DNA of 64,000 nucleotides, taken from positions 124,001 to 188,000 of the forward strand of contig NZ_ATWJ01000014.1 of NCBI RefSeq assembly GCF_000421185.1, written 5' to 3'. Position numbers and translations under genes: made by a program. The stretch is from Ornithinimicrobium pekingense DSM 21552. Lineage in GTDB: Bacteria > Actinomycetota > Actinomycetes > Actinomycetales > Dermatophilaceae. Within the stretch, counting starts at the first letter, position 1; every line of letters starts with the position of its first letter. The notes beneath the pieces are model-generated. The model did not search any database and was not told where the DNA came from. It saw nothing but the letters and a program-made list of their open reading frames with translations. Positions 9,052 through 17,375 of this stretch are shown here, piece by piece.

Positions 9052-10890
9052 TCAGGAGGCCCGCTGCTCGGCGCGGGTGAGCGAGTCGTCGGCGCGGATG
9101 AGCCCCAGGTGGCTGAACGCCTGGGGGTAGTTGCCGATGAGGCGCCCCGCGCCCGGGTCGTACTCCTCGGCGAAGAGGTCCAGCTCGGAGCCGTAGCCCA
9201 CCAGCTGGTCCATGAGCGCGCGCGCCTCCTCGACGCGGCCGCTGCAGGCGTACTGCTCGACCAGCCAGAAGCAGCAGATGAGGAAGGGGCTCTCGCCGCC
9301 CTCCAGCCCGTCGAGACCGGCGCCCGTGCGGTAGCGGTGCAGCAGCCCGTGCTCGTCCCGGAGGTCCTCCTCGATCGCGGCGACCGTGCCGAGCATCCGC
9401 TCGTCGTCGTAGGGCAGGAACCCGGTGTGCGGGATCTGCAGCAGGGAGGCGTCGACCTCGTCGTTGTCGTAGGTCTGGGTGAAGGTGCCGCGCCGCTCGT
9501 CGAAGCCCCGGCGCAGGATCTCCTCGCGCAGCCGGTCGCGCAGCTGGCGCCAGTGGTCGGCGTCGCCCTCGAGCCCGTGCTCCTCGACGGCCCGCACGCC
9601 CTCGTTGAAGGCGGCCCACATCATCACCCGGCCGTGGGTGAAGTAGTGCAGGTCGCCACGCATCTCCCAGATGCCGTGGTCCTTGCGGTCGTAGTTGGCC
9701 TCGCAGTAGCGCAGCAGGTTGCGCTGCAGCCCCCAGGAGTACTCGTCCTCTGCCACCCCGTGGTCGCGCAGCCGGGCCAGCGCCAGCATGACCTCGCCGG
9801 GGACGTCGGTCTGGTACTGCTCGGCCGCCCCGTTGCCGATGCGCACCGGCCGGGAGCCCTCGTAGCCGGCGAGGTGGTCCAGCTCCTTCTCGTCCAGGCG
9901 CCGCTCGCCGCCCAGGCCGTACATGATCCGCAGGTTGTGGATGTCTCCGGCGACGGCCCGCAGCAGCCAGTCGCGCCACAGCCTCGCCCCGTCGGTGAAC
10001 CCGTGGTCGACCATCACCTCGATCGTCAGGGCCGCGTCGCGCAGCCAGGTGTAGCGGTAGTCCCAGTTGCGGACGCCGCCCAGCTCCTCGGGCAGCGACG
10101 TGGTCGGTGCGGCGACGATGCCCCCCGTCCGCGCGTGGGTCAGGGCGCGCAGCACCAGCAGCGAGCGCCGGACCACGTCGGTGTGGTGGGTGTGGGTCTC
10201 GGCGCCGGCGGCCCAGTCCCGCCAGAAGGCCCGGGTCTGGGCCAGCACCTGCTCGGCGTCGACCGGGGCGGGGTGGTCGGTCCAGGAGGGGTGCCATGCC
10301 AGGTCCCACGCCACCTGCTCCCCGGCGCGCAGCGGGAAGGTCCCGACCAGGCGCGGTGCGGGGCCGCCTCTCGAGGTGTCCGCGGCCCCCTCGTCGTCGT
10401 CGTCGTCGACGACGTGCAGGCAGGGGCCGGTGAGCAGCAGCGCGTCCGGGCCCGCGAGCGACGTCATCCGCCCCCGACCGTCGGCGGTGTCCTCGATCCT
10501 GCGGAACCACGGGGTGGCCAGGGCGTAGTCGAACCGGATGCGCAGGTCGTGCTCGACCTCGACCTGCCCCTCCAGGCACTCGACCAGGCGGACGAGGTCG
10601 ACGTTCTCGTCCGCGGGGGTGAGGAAGTCCAGGACCTTCGCCCGGCCGGTGGGCCCGCGCCACACCGTCTCCAGCACGAAGGTGTCCGGCTCGTAGCGCC
10701 AGCTCTCCACCTCGCCGTCGACGACGGCGAGCCACCACCGCCCGTCGTCCGGCCCGCCCAGCAGGGCGCAGAAGACCGCCGGGCTGTCGAAGCGCGGCAG
10801 GCACAGCCAGTCGATGCTCCCGTCGCGGGACACCAGCGGCCCGGTGTGCATGTCGGACAGCAGGGCGTAGTCCTCCAGGGGGGTGCTCAT
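9052..10890 (-). CDS. Glycoside hydrolase family 15 protein (trehalase/glucoamylase-like)
   Basis: A 612-residue cytosolic GH15 protein. It has the family N-terminal beta-sandwich (about 1-220) and an (alpha/alpha)6 barrel beginning with the hallmark NWDYRYTWLRDA near residue 270. A catalytic-acid region TDVPGEVMLALARL follows, with a second acidic cluster LEGGESPFLICCFWLVEQY toward the C terminus. Actinobacterial proteins of this type include mycobacterial trehalases, so cleavage of trehalose or another alpha-glucoside is likely. A run of five aspartates near residue 150, with a GTC repeat on the other strand, is a low-complexity oddity. No signal peptide. Confidence 0.9.
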   Translation of the reverse strand: MSTPLEDYALLSDMHTGPLVSRDGSIDWLCLPRFDSPAVFCALLGGPDDGRWWLAVVDGEVESWRYEPDTFVLETVWRGPTGRAKVLDFLTPADENVDLVRLVECLEGQVEVEHDLRIRFDYALATPWFRRIEDTADGRGRMTSLAGPDALLLTGPCLHVVDDDDDEGAADTSRGGPAPRLVGTFPLRAGEQVAWDLAWHPSWTDHPAPVDAEQVLAQTRAFWRDWAAGAETHTHHTDVVRRSLLVLRALTHARTGGIVAAPTTSLPEELGGVRNWDYRYTWLRDAALTIEVMVDHGFTDGARLWRDWLLRAVAGDIHNLRIMYGLGGERRLDEKELDHLAGYEGSRPVRIGNGAAEQYQTDVPGEVMLALARLRDHGVAEDEYSWGLQRNLLRYCEANYDRKDHGIWEMRGDLHYFTHGRVMMWAAFNEGVRAVEEHGLEGDADHWRQLRDRLREEILRRGFDERRGTFTQTYDNDEVDASLLQIPHTGFLPYDDERMLGTVAAIEEDLRDEHGLLHRYRTGAGLDGLEGGESPFLICCFWLVEQYACSGRVEEARALMDQLVGYGSELDLFAEEYDPGAGRLIGNYPQAFSHLGLIRADDSLTRAEQRAS

Positions 10891-10992
10891 GCCGTTCACG
10901 GTATCGGCCGCACGCGAGCGCCCCTCCCGGCCCGTGCCCGACCGGGACGGCTCACCTGGAGACCGGCGCCGCGGCCCGGTTGACTGGAGGGC

Positions 10993-12279
10993 ATGTCGAC
11001 CGCAGCCGTGCTCCGTGACCACACGCTCGACCTCGTCCTCAAGGGCTACACCTTCGCCCGGGAGGCCAGGGACCGCTCCGAGGACCCCAGGAAGGGCAGC
11101 CGGCTCATGCTGCGCGCGCTGGGCCGTGGCGCACTGCTCGTCCGCGGCGAGGAGGGCGTGCGCCTGTTCTACGACACCGACCGGATGCGGCGGGAGGGCG
11201 CGATGCCGGCGTTCGTCGGCGGCGGCCTCTTCGGCAAGGGGTCGGTGCACGGCCTGGACGACGAGGCGCACCGGCACCGCAAGTCGATGTTCGTCCGCAC
11301 GCTCATGGACCCGCAGCGGGTCGCCGAGCTGCTCGAGGCCAGCGCCCGGGAGTGGTCGGAGGCGGTCGAGGAACGCTGGCTCTCCGGCGGCAGCGCCTCG
11401 GTGTACGACGTGTCCGTCGAGGTCTACGGGCGCTCGCTGCTGCGCTGGGCCGGGGTCGAGGCCGACCGGGAGACGCTGACCCGGCTGGCCCACGACGAGG
11501 CGGACATCGTCGACGGCTTCGCGGTGCTCGGCCCGGCCTGGCTGCGCACCCAGGTCAAGCGCCGGCAGTGCGACGCGTGGTTCACCGACCTGGTGCGGCG
11601 GGCGCGCGCGGGCGAGGTGACCCCGCCACCGGGCACGGCGTTCGAGGCGGTCCTGGAGCACCGTGAGCTGGACGGCGAGCCGCTGCCGGACCACATCGCC
11701 GGGGTCGAGCTGCAGAACGCGATCCGCCCGGGCATCGCCGTGTGCCGGTTCGCGGCCTTCGCCGCGCTGGCCATGCACGAGCACCCGGGCTGGCGCGAGC
11801 GGATCTTCACCGAGACCGTCGAGCGGGGCAGCACGACCGACGGCCCGCTGGCGGTCGCCTTCGCCGAGGAGGTGCGGCGCTACTACCCGTTCGTGCCGCT
11901 GCTGCCGGCCGTGGCCCGGCACGACCAGGAGTTCGAGGGCGAGCACCTGGCCGAGGGTGACCGGGTGCTCATCGACATCTACGGCACCAACCGCGACGAG
12001 CGGCACTGGTCGGCGCCGGAGGCCTTTGACCCGGAGCGCTTTCTGGGCACCGGCGAGGTCTTCGCCGAGTACTTCGTGCCCCAGGGCGGCGGTCGGCCGG
12101 AGACGGGCCACCGCTGCCCCGGCGAGATGATCACCGTCGGGCTGCTCGCGCAGACCGTCGCCGAGCTCTCCCGCCTCGACGCCGAGGTCGCGCGCGACGG
12201 GCTGGACTGGTCGGTCCACCGACTGCCGACCGCCCCGCGCAACGGGGTGCTGCTCTCCCGGGTGCGACGGCGCGGGTGA
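10993..12279 (+). CDS. Cytochrome P450, CYP152-type fatty-acid peroxygenase
   Basis: A 428-residue P450. The EXXR motif is EEVRR near residue 291 and the heme ligand lies in GHRCPGE near 374, preceded by the VPQGGG segment typical of CYP152. The I-helix has IRPGIAV near 243 in place of the usual acid-alcohol pair. This Arg-Pro is diagnostic of H2O2-dependent fatty-acid hydroxylases/decarboxylases (P450-BS-beta, OleT). No redox partner is encoded nearby, which fits peroxygenase chemistry. The start ATG follows GGAGGGC. It overlaps the DUF72 gene by a GTGA junction. Confidence 0.88.
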   Translation: MSTAAVLRDHTLDLVLKGYTFAREARDRSEDPRKGSRLMLRALGRGALLVRGEEGVRLFYDTDRMRREGAMPAFVGGGLFGKGSVHGLDDEAHRHRKSMFVRTLMDPQRVAELLEASAREWSEAVEERWLSGGSASVYDVSVEVYGRSLLRWAGVEADRETLTRLAHDEADIVDGFAVLGPAWLRTQVKRRQCDAWFTDLVRRARAGEVTPPPGTAFEAVLEHRELDGEPLPDHIAGVELQNAIRPGIAVCRFAAFAALAMHEHPGWRERIFTETVERGSTTDGPLAVAFAEEVRRYYPFVPLLPAVARHDQEFEGEHLAEGDRVLIDIYGTNRDERHWSAPEAFDPERFLGTGEVFAEYFVPQGGGRPETGHRCPGEMITVGLLAQTVAELSRLDAEVARDGLDWSVHRLPTAPRNGVLLSRVRRRG

Positions 12280-13145
12280 GCCGCTCCGGGAGGGCCGGAC
12301 CCGACGGCCGACGCGGCGTAGTCCGCGTCGGCATCTCGGGCTGGCGCTACGCCCCGTGGCGCGGCGTCTTCTACCCCAGGGGCCTGCCTCAGCGGCGCGA
12401 GCTGGAGTTCGCCGCCGAGCGGATGGACACGGTCGAGATCAACGGCTCGTTCTACTCCCTGCAGCGGCCCAGCAGCTACCGCGCGTGGGCGGAGGCGACA
12501 CCCGAGGGGTTCGTCTTCGCGGTCAAGGGCAGCCGCTTCATCACGCACATGAAGAAGCTGCGCGACATCGACACCGCGCTGGCCAACTTCCTCGCCTCCG
12601 GCGTGCTGTCCCTGGGCCCGAGGCTCGGCCCCGTGCTGTGGCAGCTCGCGCCGCGGCACCGGTATGACGCGGAGCAGCTGGAGTCCTTCCTCTCCCGGCT
12701 GCCGCGCACCCACGGGGCCGCGGCCGAGGTGGCGCGCGGGCACGACGACCGGGTGCGGGAGACGCCATACCTGGAGGCGGCGGAGCCGGACCGCCCGCTG
12801 GAGCACGTGCTGGAGGTGCGGCACCCCACCTTCGACGGCAACGCCGAGTTCCTCGACCTGCTGCGGCGTCACCGCGTGGGGGTCGTGGTCGCCGACGCCG
12901 CCGGGCTGTGGCCCTACTTCGACGAGGTCACGAGCCCGGTGGTCTACGTGCGGCTGCACGGCGACACCGAGCTCTATGTCAGCGGCTACGGCGAGGAGGC
13001 CCTGCAGGACTGGGCCGGACGGATCCGGCGGTGGCGGGAGCAGGCGGACGTCTACGTCTACTTCGACAACGACGTCAAGGTGCACGCACCCCACGACGCG
13101 ATGCGCCTGGCGCAGATCCTGCGCGAGGACGACGCCCTACGCTGA
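12276..13145 (+). CDS. DUF72 domain-containing protein
   Basis: A 289-residue YecE/DUF72 protein with a TIM-barrel fold. Family landmarks are VGISGWRYAPWRGVFYP at the N terminus, EINGSFYSLQRP, FAVKGSRFITHMKKL, LEVRHPTF and YVRLHG. Its biochemical role is unknown in bacteria. Translation starts at a GTG overlapping the P450 stop codon, so the two are translationally coupled. The pairing with a peroxygenase is probably only operonic. Confidence 0.88.
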   Translation: MSRSGRAGPDGRRGVVRVGISGWRYAPWRGVFYPRGLPQRRELEFAAERMDTVEINGSFYSLQRPSSYRAWAEATPEGFVFAVKGSRFITHMKKLRDIDTALANFLASGVLSLGPRLGPVLWQLAPRHRYDAEQLESFLSRLPRTHGAAAEVARGHDDRVRETPYLEAAEPDRPLEHVLEVRHPTFDGNAEFLDLLRRHRVGVVVADAAGLWPYFDEVTSPVVYVRLHGDTELYVSGYGEEALQDWAGRIRRWREQADVYVYFDNDVKVHAPHDAMRLAQILREDDALR

Positions 13146-13156
13146 GGGGCGTGTCT

Positions 13157-14116
13157 GTGTCGATGCCGGCCGACTTCGTCATCGCGCGCAACCCCGAGGA
13201 GGGCACCACGCTGCCCTACCTGCTGCGCATCCCGCTGGGGACGGACGGCGTCGTGCTCAAGGCCAAGGAGACGTGGCCGCGGACCGGCAAGGTCTACTGC
13301 CACCGTGCCGTCGGCTGGCCGCGCGAGCCCGAGATCGTCGAACGGGTCCCGGTGCGCTCGTGCGTCCGCCGCGGCGCGGCGATCGACCTGGTGCTGGACC
13401 GCGGCCGGGAGAACCGCTCGCAGTTCGTGCTGACCCGCATCCGCGGCGGGCGCGAGGCGATCTTCTGGCAGACGGCCAGGACGGCGAAGCAGGCACGACC
13501 GGCGGTCGCGCTGCCGACGGCGCGGGGGTCAGGGGTCCGCGAGCTGGAGATCCTGGTCGACAGCCACGAGCGCTACGCGTGGACCTTCGAGCACCAGCAG
13601 GCGACGACGGTGCGGCAGGCGCTGACGGCGGGTGACTACGGCGTGCGGGTCGGCGGGCGCGTCGTGGCGGCAGTGGAGCGCAAGTCGCTGCAGGACCTCG
13701 TCAGCACGCTGACCAGCGGGCGGATGCGCTACGTCCTGGCCGACCTCGCGGCGCTGGAGTCGGCCGCGGTGGTCGTGGAGGACCGCTACTCGGCCGTCTT
13801 CAAGCTCGACCGGGTGCGGCCGGCCGTGGTCGCGGACGGGCTGGGCGAGTGCCAGGCCCGCTTCCCCACCGTCCCGATCGTGTTCTGCGAGACACGGGCG
13901 CTGGCGCAGGAGTGGACCTACCGGTTCCTGGCGGCCGCCGTCGTCCACGCCGGCGAGACGGCGCACGCCGAGGCGGAGGCCACGCCCCTGCCGGCGGCGG
14001 TGGAGCCGACCGCCGCGCAGGTGCGGCAGTGGGCACGGAGCAACGGGTATGCCGTCTCCGACCGGGGCCGCGTCAGCCGGGTGGTGCTGGAGGCCTTCGC
14101 GCGACGCAGCGGGTGA
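13157..14116 (+). CDS. ERCC4-type nuclease domain fused to an Lsr2-like DNA-binding domain
   Basis: A 319-residue two-domain protein. Residues about 130-260 resemble the ERCC4/XPF nuclease core: LVDSHERYAWTFEH, an AAVERKSLQDLVS segment corresponding to the ERKxxxD active site, and later YSAVFK. The C-terminal 40 residues (VRQWARSNGYAVSDRGRVS) closely resemble the Lsr2 C-terminal domain that binds AT-rich minor grooves. A DNA repair or structure-specific nuclease targeted by Lsr2-type binding is likely. The start is ambiguous: GTG 13157 sits seven bases after GAGGGG, while GTG 13151 has TACGCT seven bases upstream as a leaderless start would. Confidence 0.78.
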   Translation: MSMPADFVIARNPEEGTTLPYLLRIPLGTDGVVLKAKETWPRTGKVYCHRAVGWPREPEIVERVPVRSCVRRGAAIDLVLDRGRENRSQFVLTRIRGGREAIFWQTARTAKQARPAVALPTARGSGVRELEILVDSHERYAWTFEHQQATTVRQALTAGDYGVRVGGRVVAAVERKSLQDLVSTLTSGRMRYVLADLAALESAAVVVEDRYSAVFKLDRVRPAVVADGLGECQARFPTVPIVFCETRALAQEWTYRFLAAAVVHAGETAHAEAEATPLPAAVEPTAAQVRQWARSNGYAVSDRGRVSRVVLEAFARRSG

Positions 14117-14139
14117 GGGCCGCCGGGACGCGGCTGCGG

Positions 14140-14145
14140 TAGCGT
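14140..14145 (+). promoter_or_regulatory. Leaderless -10 element for nitrile hydratase operon
   Basis: TAGCGT ends six bases before the ATG at 14152 and no ribosome site is present. The TANNNT-N6-ATG layout is the usual leaderless promoter of actinobacteria. Confidence 0.5.
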
Positions 14146-14151
14146 CCCGGC

Positions 14152-14793
14152 ATGGGCCACGACCACGACCATGACCACGACGGGGAGGGCACGGCATACA
14201 GCTCGCTGTCCCCGATGGACGCGCGGGTGCGCGCCCTCGAGACGCTGCTGACCGAGCGCGGCCTGGTCGACCGGGCCGCGCTCGACGCGGTGGTGGAGCG
14301 CTACGAGAAGGAGGTCGGCCCGCACAACGGCGCGCAGGTGGTGGCGAAGGCGTGGGCCGAGCCCGACTACCGGCGGTGGCTCCTCGAGGACGCCGACGCC
14401 GCGATCGCCTCGCTGGGGCACGTCGGACGTCAGGGCGAGCACATGGTGGCGGTCGAGAACACCCCGGAGCGGCACAACATGGTCGTGTGCACGCTGTGCT
14501 CCTGCTACCCGTGGCCGGTGCTGGGCCTGCCGCCGGTCTGGTACAAGTCCCCCGCCTACCGGTCCAAGGCCGTCATCGACCCGCGCGGGGTCCTCGCCGA
14601 CTTCGGCGTCACGCTGCCGCAGGACATGCAGATCAAGGTCTGGGACTCCACCGCCGAGGTGCGCTACCTGGTCGTGCCGATGCGACCGGAGGGGACCGAG
14701 GGGCTCTCCCAGGAGCAGCTCACCGCGCTGGTCACCCGCGACAGCATGATCGGGACCGGGCTGGCCCGGGCTCCGCACGAGGTGTCGGCGTGA
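14152..14793 (+). CDS. nthA: Nitrile hydratase alpha subunit, cobalt type
   Basis: Hydrates nitriles to amides as an alpha/beta heterodimer. The metal-binding claw CTLCSC occupies residues 113-118 ([10 protein letters not shown]); Thr in the second position marks the cobalt class, iron enzymes having Ser. Cys113, Cys116 and Cys118 are the ligands, two of them oxidised in mature enzyme. The 213-residue length is normal. The N terminus is a His/Asp repeat ([11 protein letters not shown]), which could help capture cobalt. Beta and activator genes follow with overlapping codons. Confidence 0.95.
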   Translation: MGHDHDHDHDGEGTAYSSLSPMDARVRALETLLTERGLVDRAALDAVVERYEKEVGPHNGAQVVAKAWAEPDYRRWLLEDADAAIASLGHVGRQGEHMVAVENTPERHNMVVCTLCSCYPWPVLGLPPVWYKSPAYRSKAVIDPRGVLADFGVTLPQDMQIKVWDSTAEVRYLVVPMRPEGTEGLSQEQLTALVTRDSMIGTGLARAPHEVSA

Positions 14794-15431
14794 ACGGCGT
14801 CCACGACCTAGGTGGCCTGCAGAGCTTCGGCCCGGTGCGACCCGAGCCGGACGAGCCGGCCTTCCACGACGACTGGGAGCGACGCACGCTGGGGATGACC
14901 CTGGCCATGGGCGCCCTGGGCCTGTGGAACATCGACCAGATGCGCCACCTGCGCGAGAGCCTGCCGCCGGCGCAGTACCTGTCCAGCAGCTACTACGAGA
15001 TCTGGCAGCAGGCGCTGGAGGACGCGGTCGGGACGCTCGGCCTGCTCGACGACCCGCCCGAGGGCGTGCACGCCAGGTCGGCGGAGGAGCTGCTCGCGAC
15101 CGTCTCCGCACGCGGCAGCTACGAGCGGCCGACGAGCACCGGGCCGCGGTATGCCGTGGGGCAGCGCGTGCGCGCCCGGGACCTCAACCCGGTGGGGCAC
15201 ACGCGGCTGCCGCGCTACGCGCGGGGGCGGGTCGGCACGGTCGTCGCCGTGCGGGGCGCCCACGTCTTCCCCGACCGCAACGCCGTGCCCCTGGGGCAGC
15301 GGCCCGACACCGCACCGGAGTGGCTCTACACCGTCGACCTCTCCGGCCGTGAGCTGTGGGGCGAGGACGCCGACCCCACGCTGACCGTGTCGGTCGACGC
15401 CTGGGAGCCCTACCTCGAGGAGGCGCCGTGA
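14790..15431 (+). CDS. nthB: Nitrile hydratase beta subunit
   Basis: A 213-residue beta subunit. MNGVHDLGG and the [17 protein letters not shown] segment at the N terminus are typical, as is the C-terminal SH3-like domain ([28 protein letters not shown]) with the arginines that contact the alpha-subunit metal claw. Its GTG start overlaps the alpha stop (GTGA), and its own stop overlaps the start of the activator gene. Three overlapping genes indicate one operon with fixed stoichiometry. Confidence 0.94.
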   Translation: MNGVHDLGGLQSFGPVRPEPDEPAFHDDWERRTLGMTLAMGALGLWNIDQMRHLRESLPPAQYLSSSYYEIWQQALEDAVGTLGLLDDPPEGVHARSAEELLATVSARGSYERPTSTGPRYAVGQRVRARDLNPVGHTRLPRYARGRVGTVVAVRGAHVFPDRNAVPLGQRPDTAPEWLYTVDLSGRELWGEDADPTLTVSVDAWEPYLEEAP

Positions 15432-15811
15432 CGAGCGCCGCGCAGACCCTGGCCGGGATCGCGGCCAGCTGCGGTGACGGGCTGCCGCTGCCGCCGGCGG
15501 CCGCTGGGAGGCCCGGGGCCGGGGCCGGGGATGAGGTCTTCGCCGAGCCGTGGCAGGCGCAGGTCTTCGCGATGACGGTCGTGCTGCACGAACGTGGACT
15601 CTTCACCTGGCCGGAGTGGGCACAGGCCCTCAGCCGGCGCGTGCGGGACGGCGCCGACGACGGCAGCGACTACTACCGCTGCTGGGCCGCGGCGCTCGAG
15701 GACGTGCTCGCCGACCGGGGCGTGGCGAGCGCCGGGGACGTCGAGGGGGCCACCCGGCAGTGGCACGACGCGGCCGCGCGGACGCCGCACGGGCAGCCGA
15801 TCGAGCTCTAG
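15428..15811 (+). CDS. Nitrile hydratase accessory/activator protein
   Basis: A 127-residue protein of the nitrile hydratase accessory family, homologous to the N-terminal part of the beta subunit (AEPWQAQVFAMTVVLHERGLFTWPEWAQALS). In cobalt enzymes such proteins escort the metal into the alpha subunit by subunit exchange. GTG start overlaps the beta stop. Its stop codon shares CTAG with the stop of the convergent carbonic anhydrase gene. No amidase is adjacent, so the amide product must be handled elsewhere. Confidence 0.88.
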   Translation: MTSAAQTLAGIAASCGDGLPLPPAAAGRPGAGAGDEVFAEPWQAQVFAMTVVLHERGLFTWPEWAQALSRRVRDGADDGSDYYRCWAAALEDVLADRGVASAGDVEGATRQWHDAAARTPHGQPIEL

Positions 15812-16347
15812 CCCGGCTGGTCCCCGAGAGCCGCGCGGTGCTTCGCGGCGAGCTCGGGGTAGTGCGAGACCCCCGTCATCAGGCCCGCCCGCTCCTCCTC
15901 GGTCAGCTCGCGCCGGACCTTGGCGGGCACGCCGGCCACGAGGGAGCCGGAGGGGATCTGCACACCCTCGAGGACGACGGCCCCGCCGGCGACGAGGCAG
16001 GAGTCGCCGACCGACGCGCCGTTCATGACGACGGCACCCATGCCGACGATCGTGCCGCTGCCGACCGAGCAGCCGTGCAGCACGGCACCGTGCCCGACCG
16101 ACACGTCGTCGGCGACCGTCGTCGGGAAGCCGGCGTCGGCGTGCACGACCACGTTGTCCTGGAGGTTGACACGTTCACCGAGCGTGATCTGCTCGTTGTC
16201 GCCACGCACCGACGCGCCGTACCAGACGCTGCTGCCGGCGCCGATGCGCACGCTGCCGCTGACCACGCTGTGCGGGGCCAGCCACGCGTCGGGGTCGATC
16301 TCGGGTCGCCGGTCCCCCAGGGCCAGCACCAGTCCGGTCGTCGTCAT
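15808..16347 (-). CDS. Gamma-type carbonic anhydrase family protein
   Basis: A 179-residue left-handed beta-helix protein of the gamma carbonic anhydrase/PaaY-YrdA family. Hexapeptide repeats run through the protein. The three zinc histidines are recognisable in VVHAD near 70 and GHGAVLHG near 89-95, and GDNEQITLGERVNLQD is conserved. Hydration of CO2 is plausible but many members lack detectable activity. The start ATG follows GAGGAG. The gene is convergent with the nitrile hydratase operon. Confidence 0.88.
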   Translation of the reverse strand: MTTTGLVLALGDRRPEIDPDAWLAPHSVVSGSVRIGAGSSVWYGASVRGDNEQITLGERVNLQDNVVVHADAGFPTTVADDVSVGHGAVLHGCSVGSGTIVGMGAVVMNGASVGDSCLVAGGAVVLEGVQIPSGSLVAGVPAKVRRELTEEERAGLMTGVSHYPELAAKHRAALGDQPG

Positions 16348-16485
16348 CGTCTCTCCTCGCTCGGCTGCCGGGTCACGTTCATCCTGCCGGACGGTCTGCG
16401 CCAGGCTGGACGTGGCCGTCGAGGACAACCGTGCGGCCCTCGTGGACGGGTGGCGTTCTGCACTGTGCCCAGCGGGCCGACGCCA

Positions 16486-16491
16486 TACCGT
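16486..16491 (+). promoter_or_regulatory. Leaderless -10 element for small acidic protein gene
   Basis: TACCGT lies seven bases before the ATG at 16499 with no ribosome site between, consistent with a leaderless transcript. Confidence 0.45.
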
Positions 16492-16498
16492 GGCTGCC

Positions 16499-16726
16499 AT
16501 GAGCGAGCAGCAGCGCGACGACCAGCACGACCCCTCCGCGGACTCGGGAGGCGGCACTGTCTCGGAGGGCGGCTCCGGCGGGCTCAACGCCGACACGGCA
16601 CTGGGCGGCGCCGACAGCGTCCCGGACACCCCCGACGTCAACACCGAGGTCAGCGACGCGGTGGACATCAACGAGTCGAGCCAGGAGGGAGAGTCGCCGG
16701 CGCAGGACGGCGACGTGCCGGACTGA
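16499..16726 (+). CDS. Small acidic, Gly/Ser-rich disordered protein
   Basis: A 75-residue protein, strongly acidic and rich in Gly, Ser, Asp and Glu, with no hydrophobic segment, cysteines or recognisable domain. It is probably intrinsically disordered and cytosolic. Codon use is like the neighbours and a leaderless promoter fits. I do not recognise it. Confidence 0.5.
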   Translation: MSEQQRDDQHDPSADSGGGTVSEGGSGGLNADTALGGADSVPDTPDVNTEVSDAVDINESSQEGESPAQDGDVPD

Positions 16727-16765
16727 CCCTCGCCCGGGCGCGGTCCTCGCCGGTGGCCCTGTGCC

Positions 16766-17272
16766 TCACACGGGGCGCAGCGTCACCTCGCGCAGCTGGC
16801 CGTCGGCCACCGTGCAGGTCATGTAGGTGCAGGTCGGCTGCCGGCGCCGGTCGGTCGGCGAGCCGGGGTTGAGCAGCCGCAGCCCCTCGTGCTCGGTGTC
16901 CCACGGGATGTGGCTGTGCCCGAAGACGAGCACGTCCAGGTCGGGATATGCAGCGCGCATCCGCTCCTCCCGACGCGCCTTGGGCCCGGTCTCGTGGACC
17001 ACACCCCACCGCAGACCGCCCAGCTCCACCCTGGCCACCTCGGGCAGCCGGGCGCGCAGCTCCTCGCCGTCGTTGTTGCCCCAGACGGCGACCAGTCGTG
17101 CCGAGCGGGCCGCGAGCTCGTCCAGCAGCGCCGGAGCCACCCAGTCCCCCGCGTGGACGACGACGTCGGCCGCCGCGACCCGGTCCCAGACCTCGGCAGG
17201 CAGGTCCTTGGCGCGCTTGGGCACGTGGGTGTCGGCCATCAGCAGTACCCGCAACCCCGTGTCACCGTCCAC
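16766..17272 (-). CDS. Metallophosphoesterase, YfcE/MJ0936 type
   Basis: A 168-residue calcineurin-like phosphoesterase. Motifs in order: MADTHVP (D-x-H), HAGDWV (GDx), WGNND (GN[HN]D) and FGHSHIP (GHxH). All dimetal ligands are present, with Asn for His in the third motif, so it should be a phosphodiesterase of the small YfcE class. The N terminus is uncertain: GTG 17272 is chosen because upstream sequence lacks family similarity. Confidence 0.85.
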   Translation of the reverse strand: MDGDTGLRVLLMADTHVPKRAKDLPAEVWDRVAAADVVVHAGDWVAPALLDELAARSARLVAVWGNNDGEELRARLPEVARVELGGLRWGVVHETGPKARREERMRAAYPDLDVLVFGHSHIPWDTEHEGLRLLNPGSPTDRRRQPTCTYMTCTVADGQLREVTLRPV

Positions 17273-17375
17273 CCCGTCACCGTAGCTCGGACGGGTGGAT
17301 GTCGGTGGCGCGTGATGGAGTGGATGGCTCGACCGGGGAACAGGTCCCCGGTCGGCTACTCGGGAGGAAGAACCT

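Noticed and set aside
9109-10983. A 624-codon plus-strand open frame
   Set aside because: Antisense to the GH15 gene, whose NWDYRYTWLRDA and other motifs leave no doubt about the coding strand.
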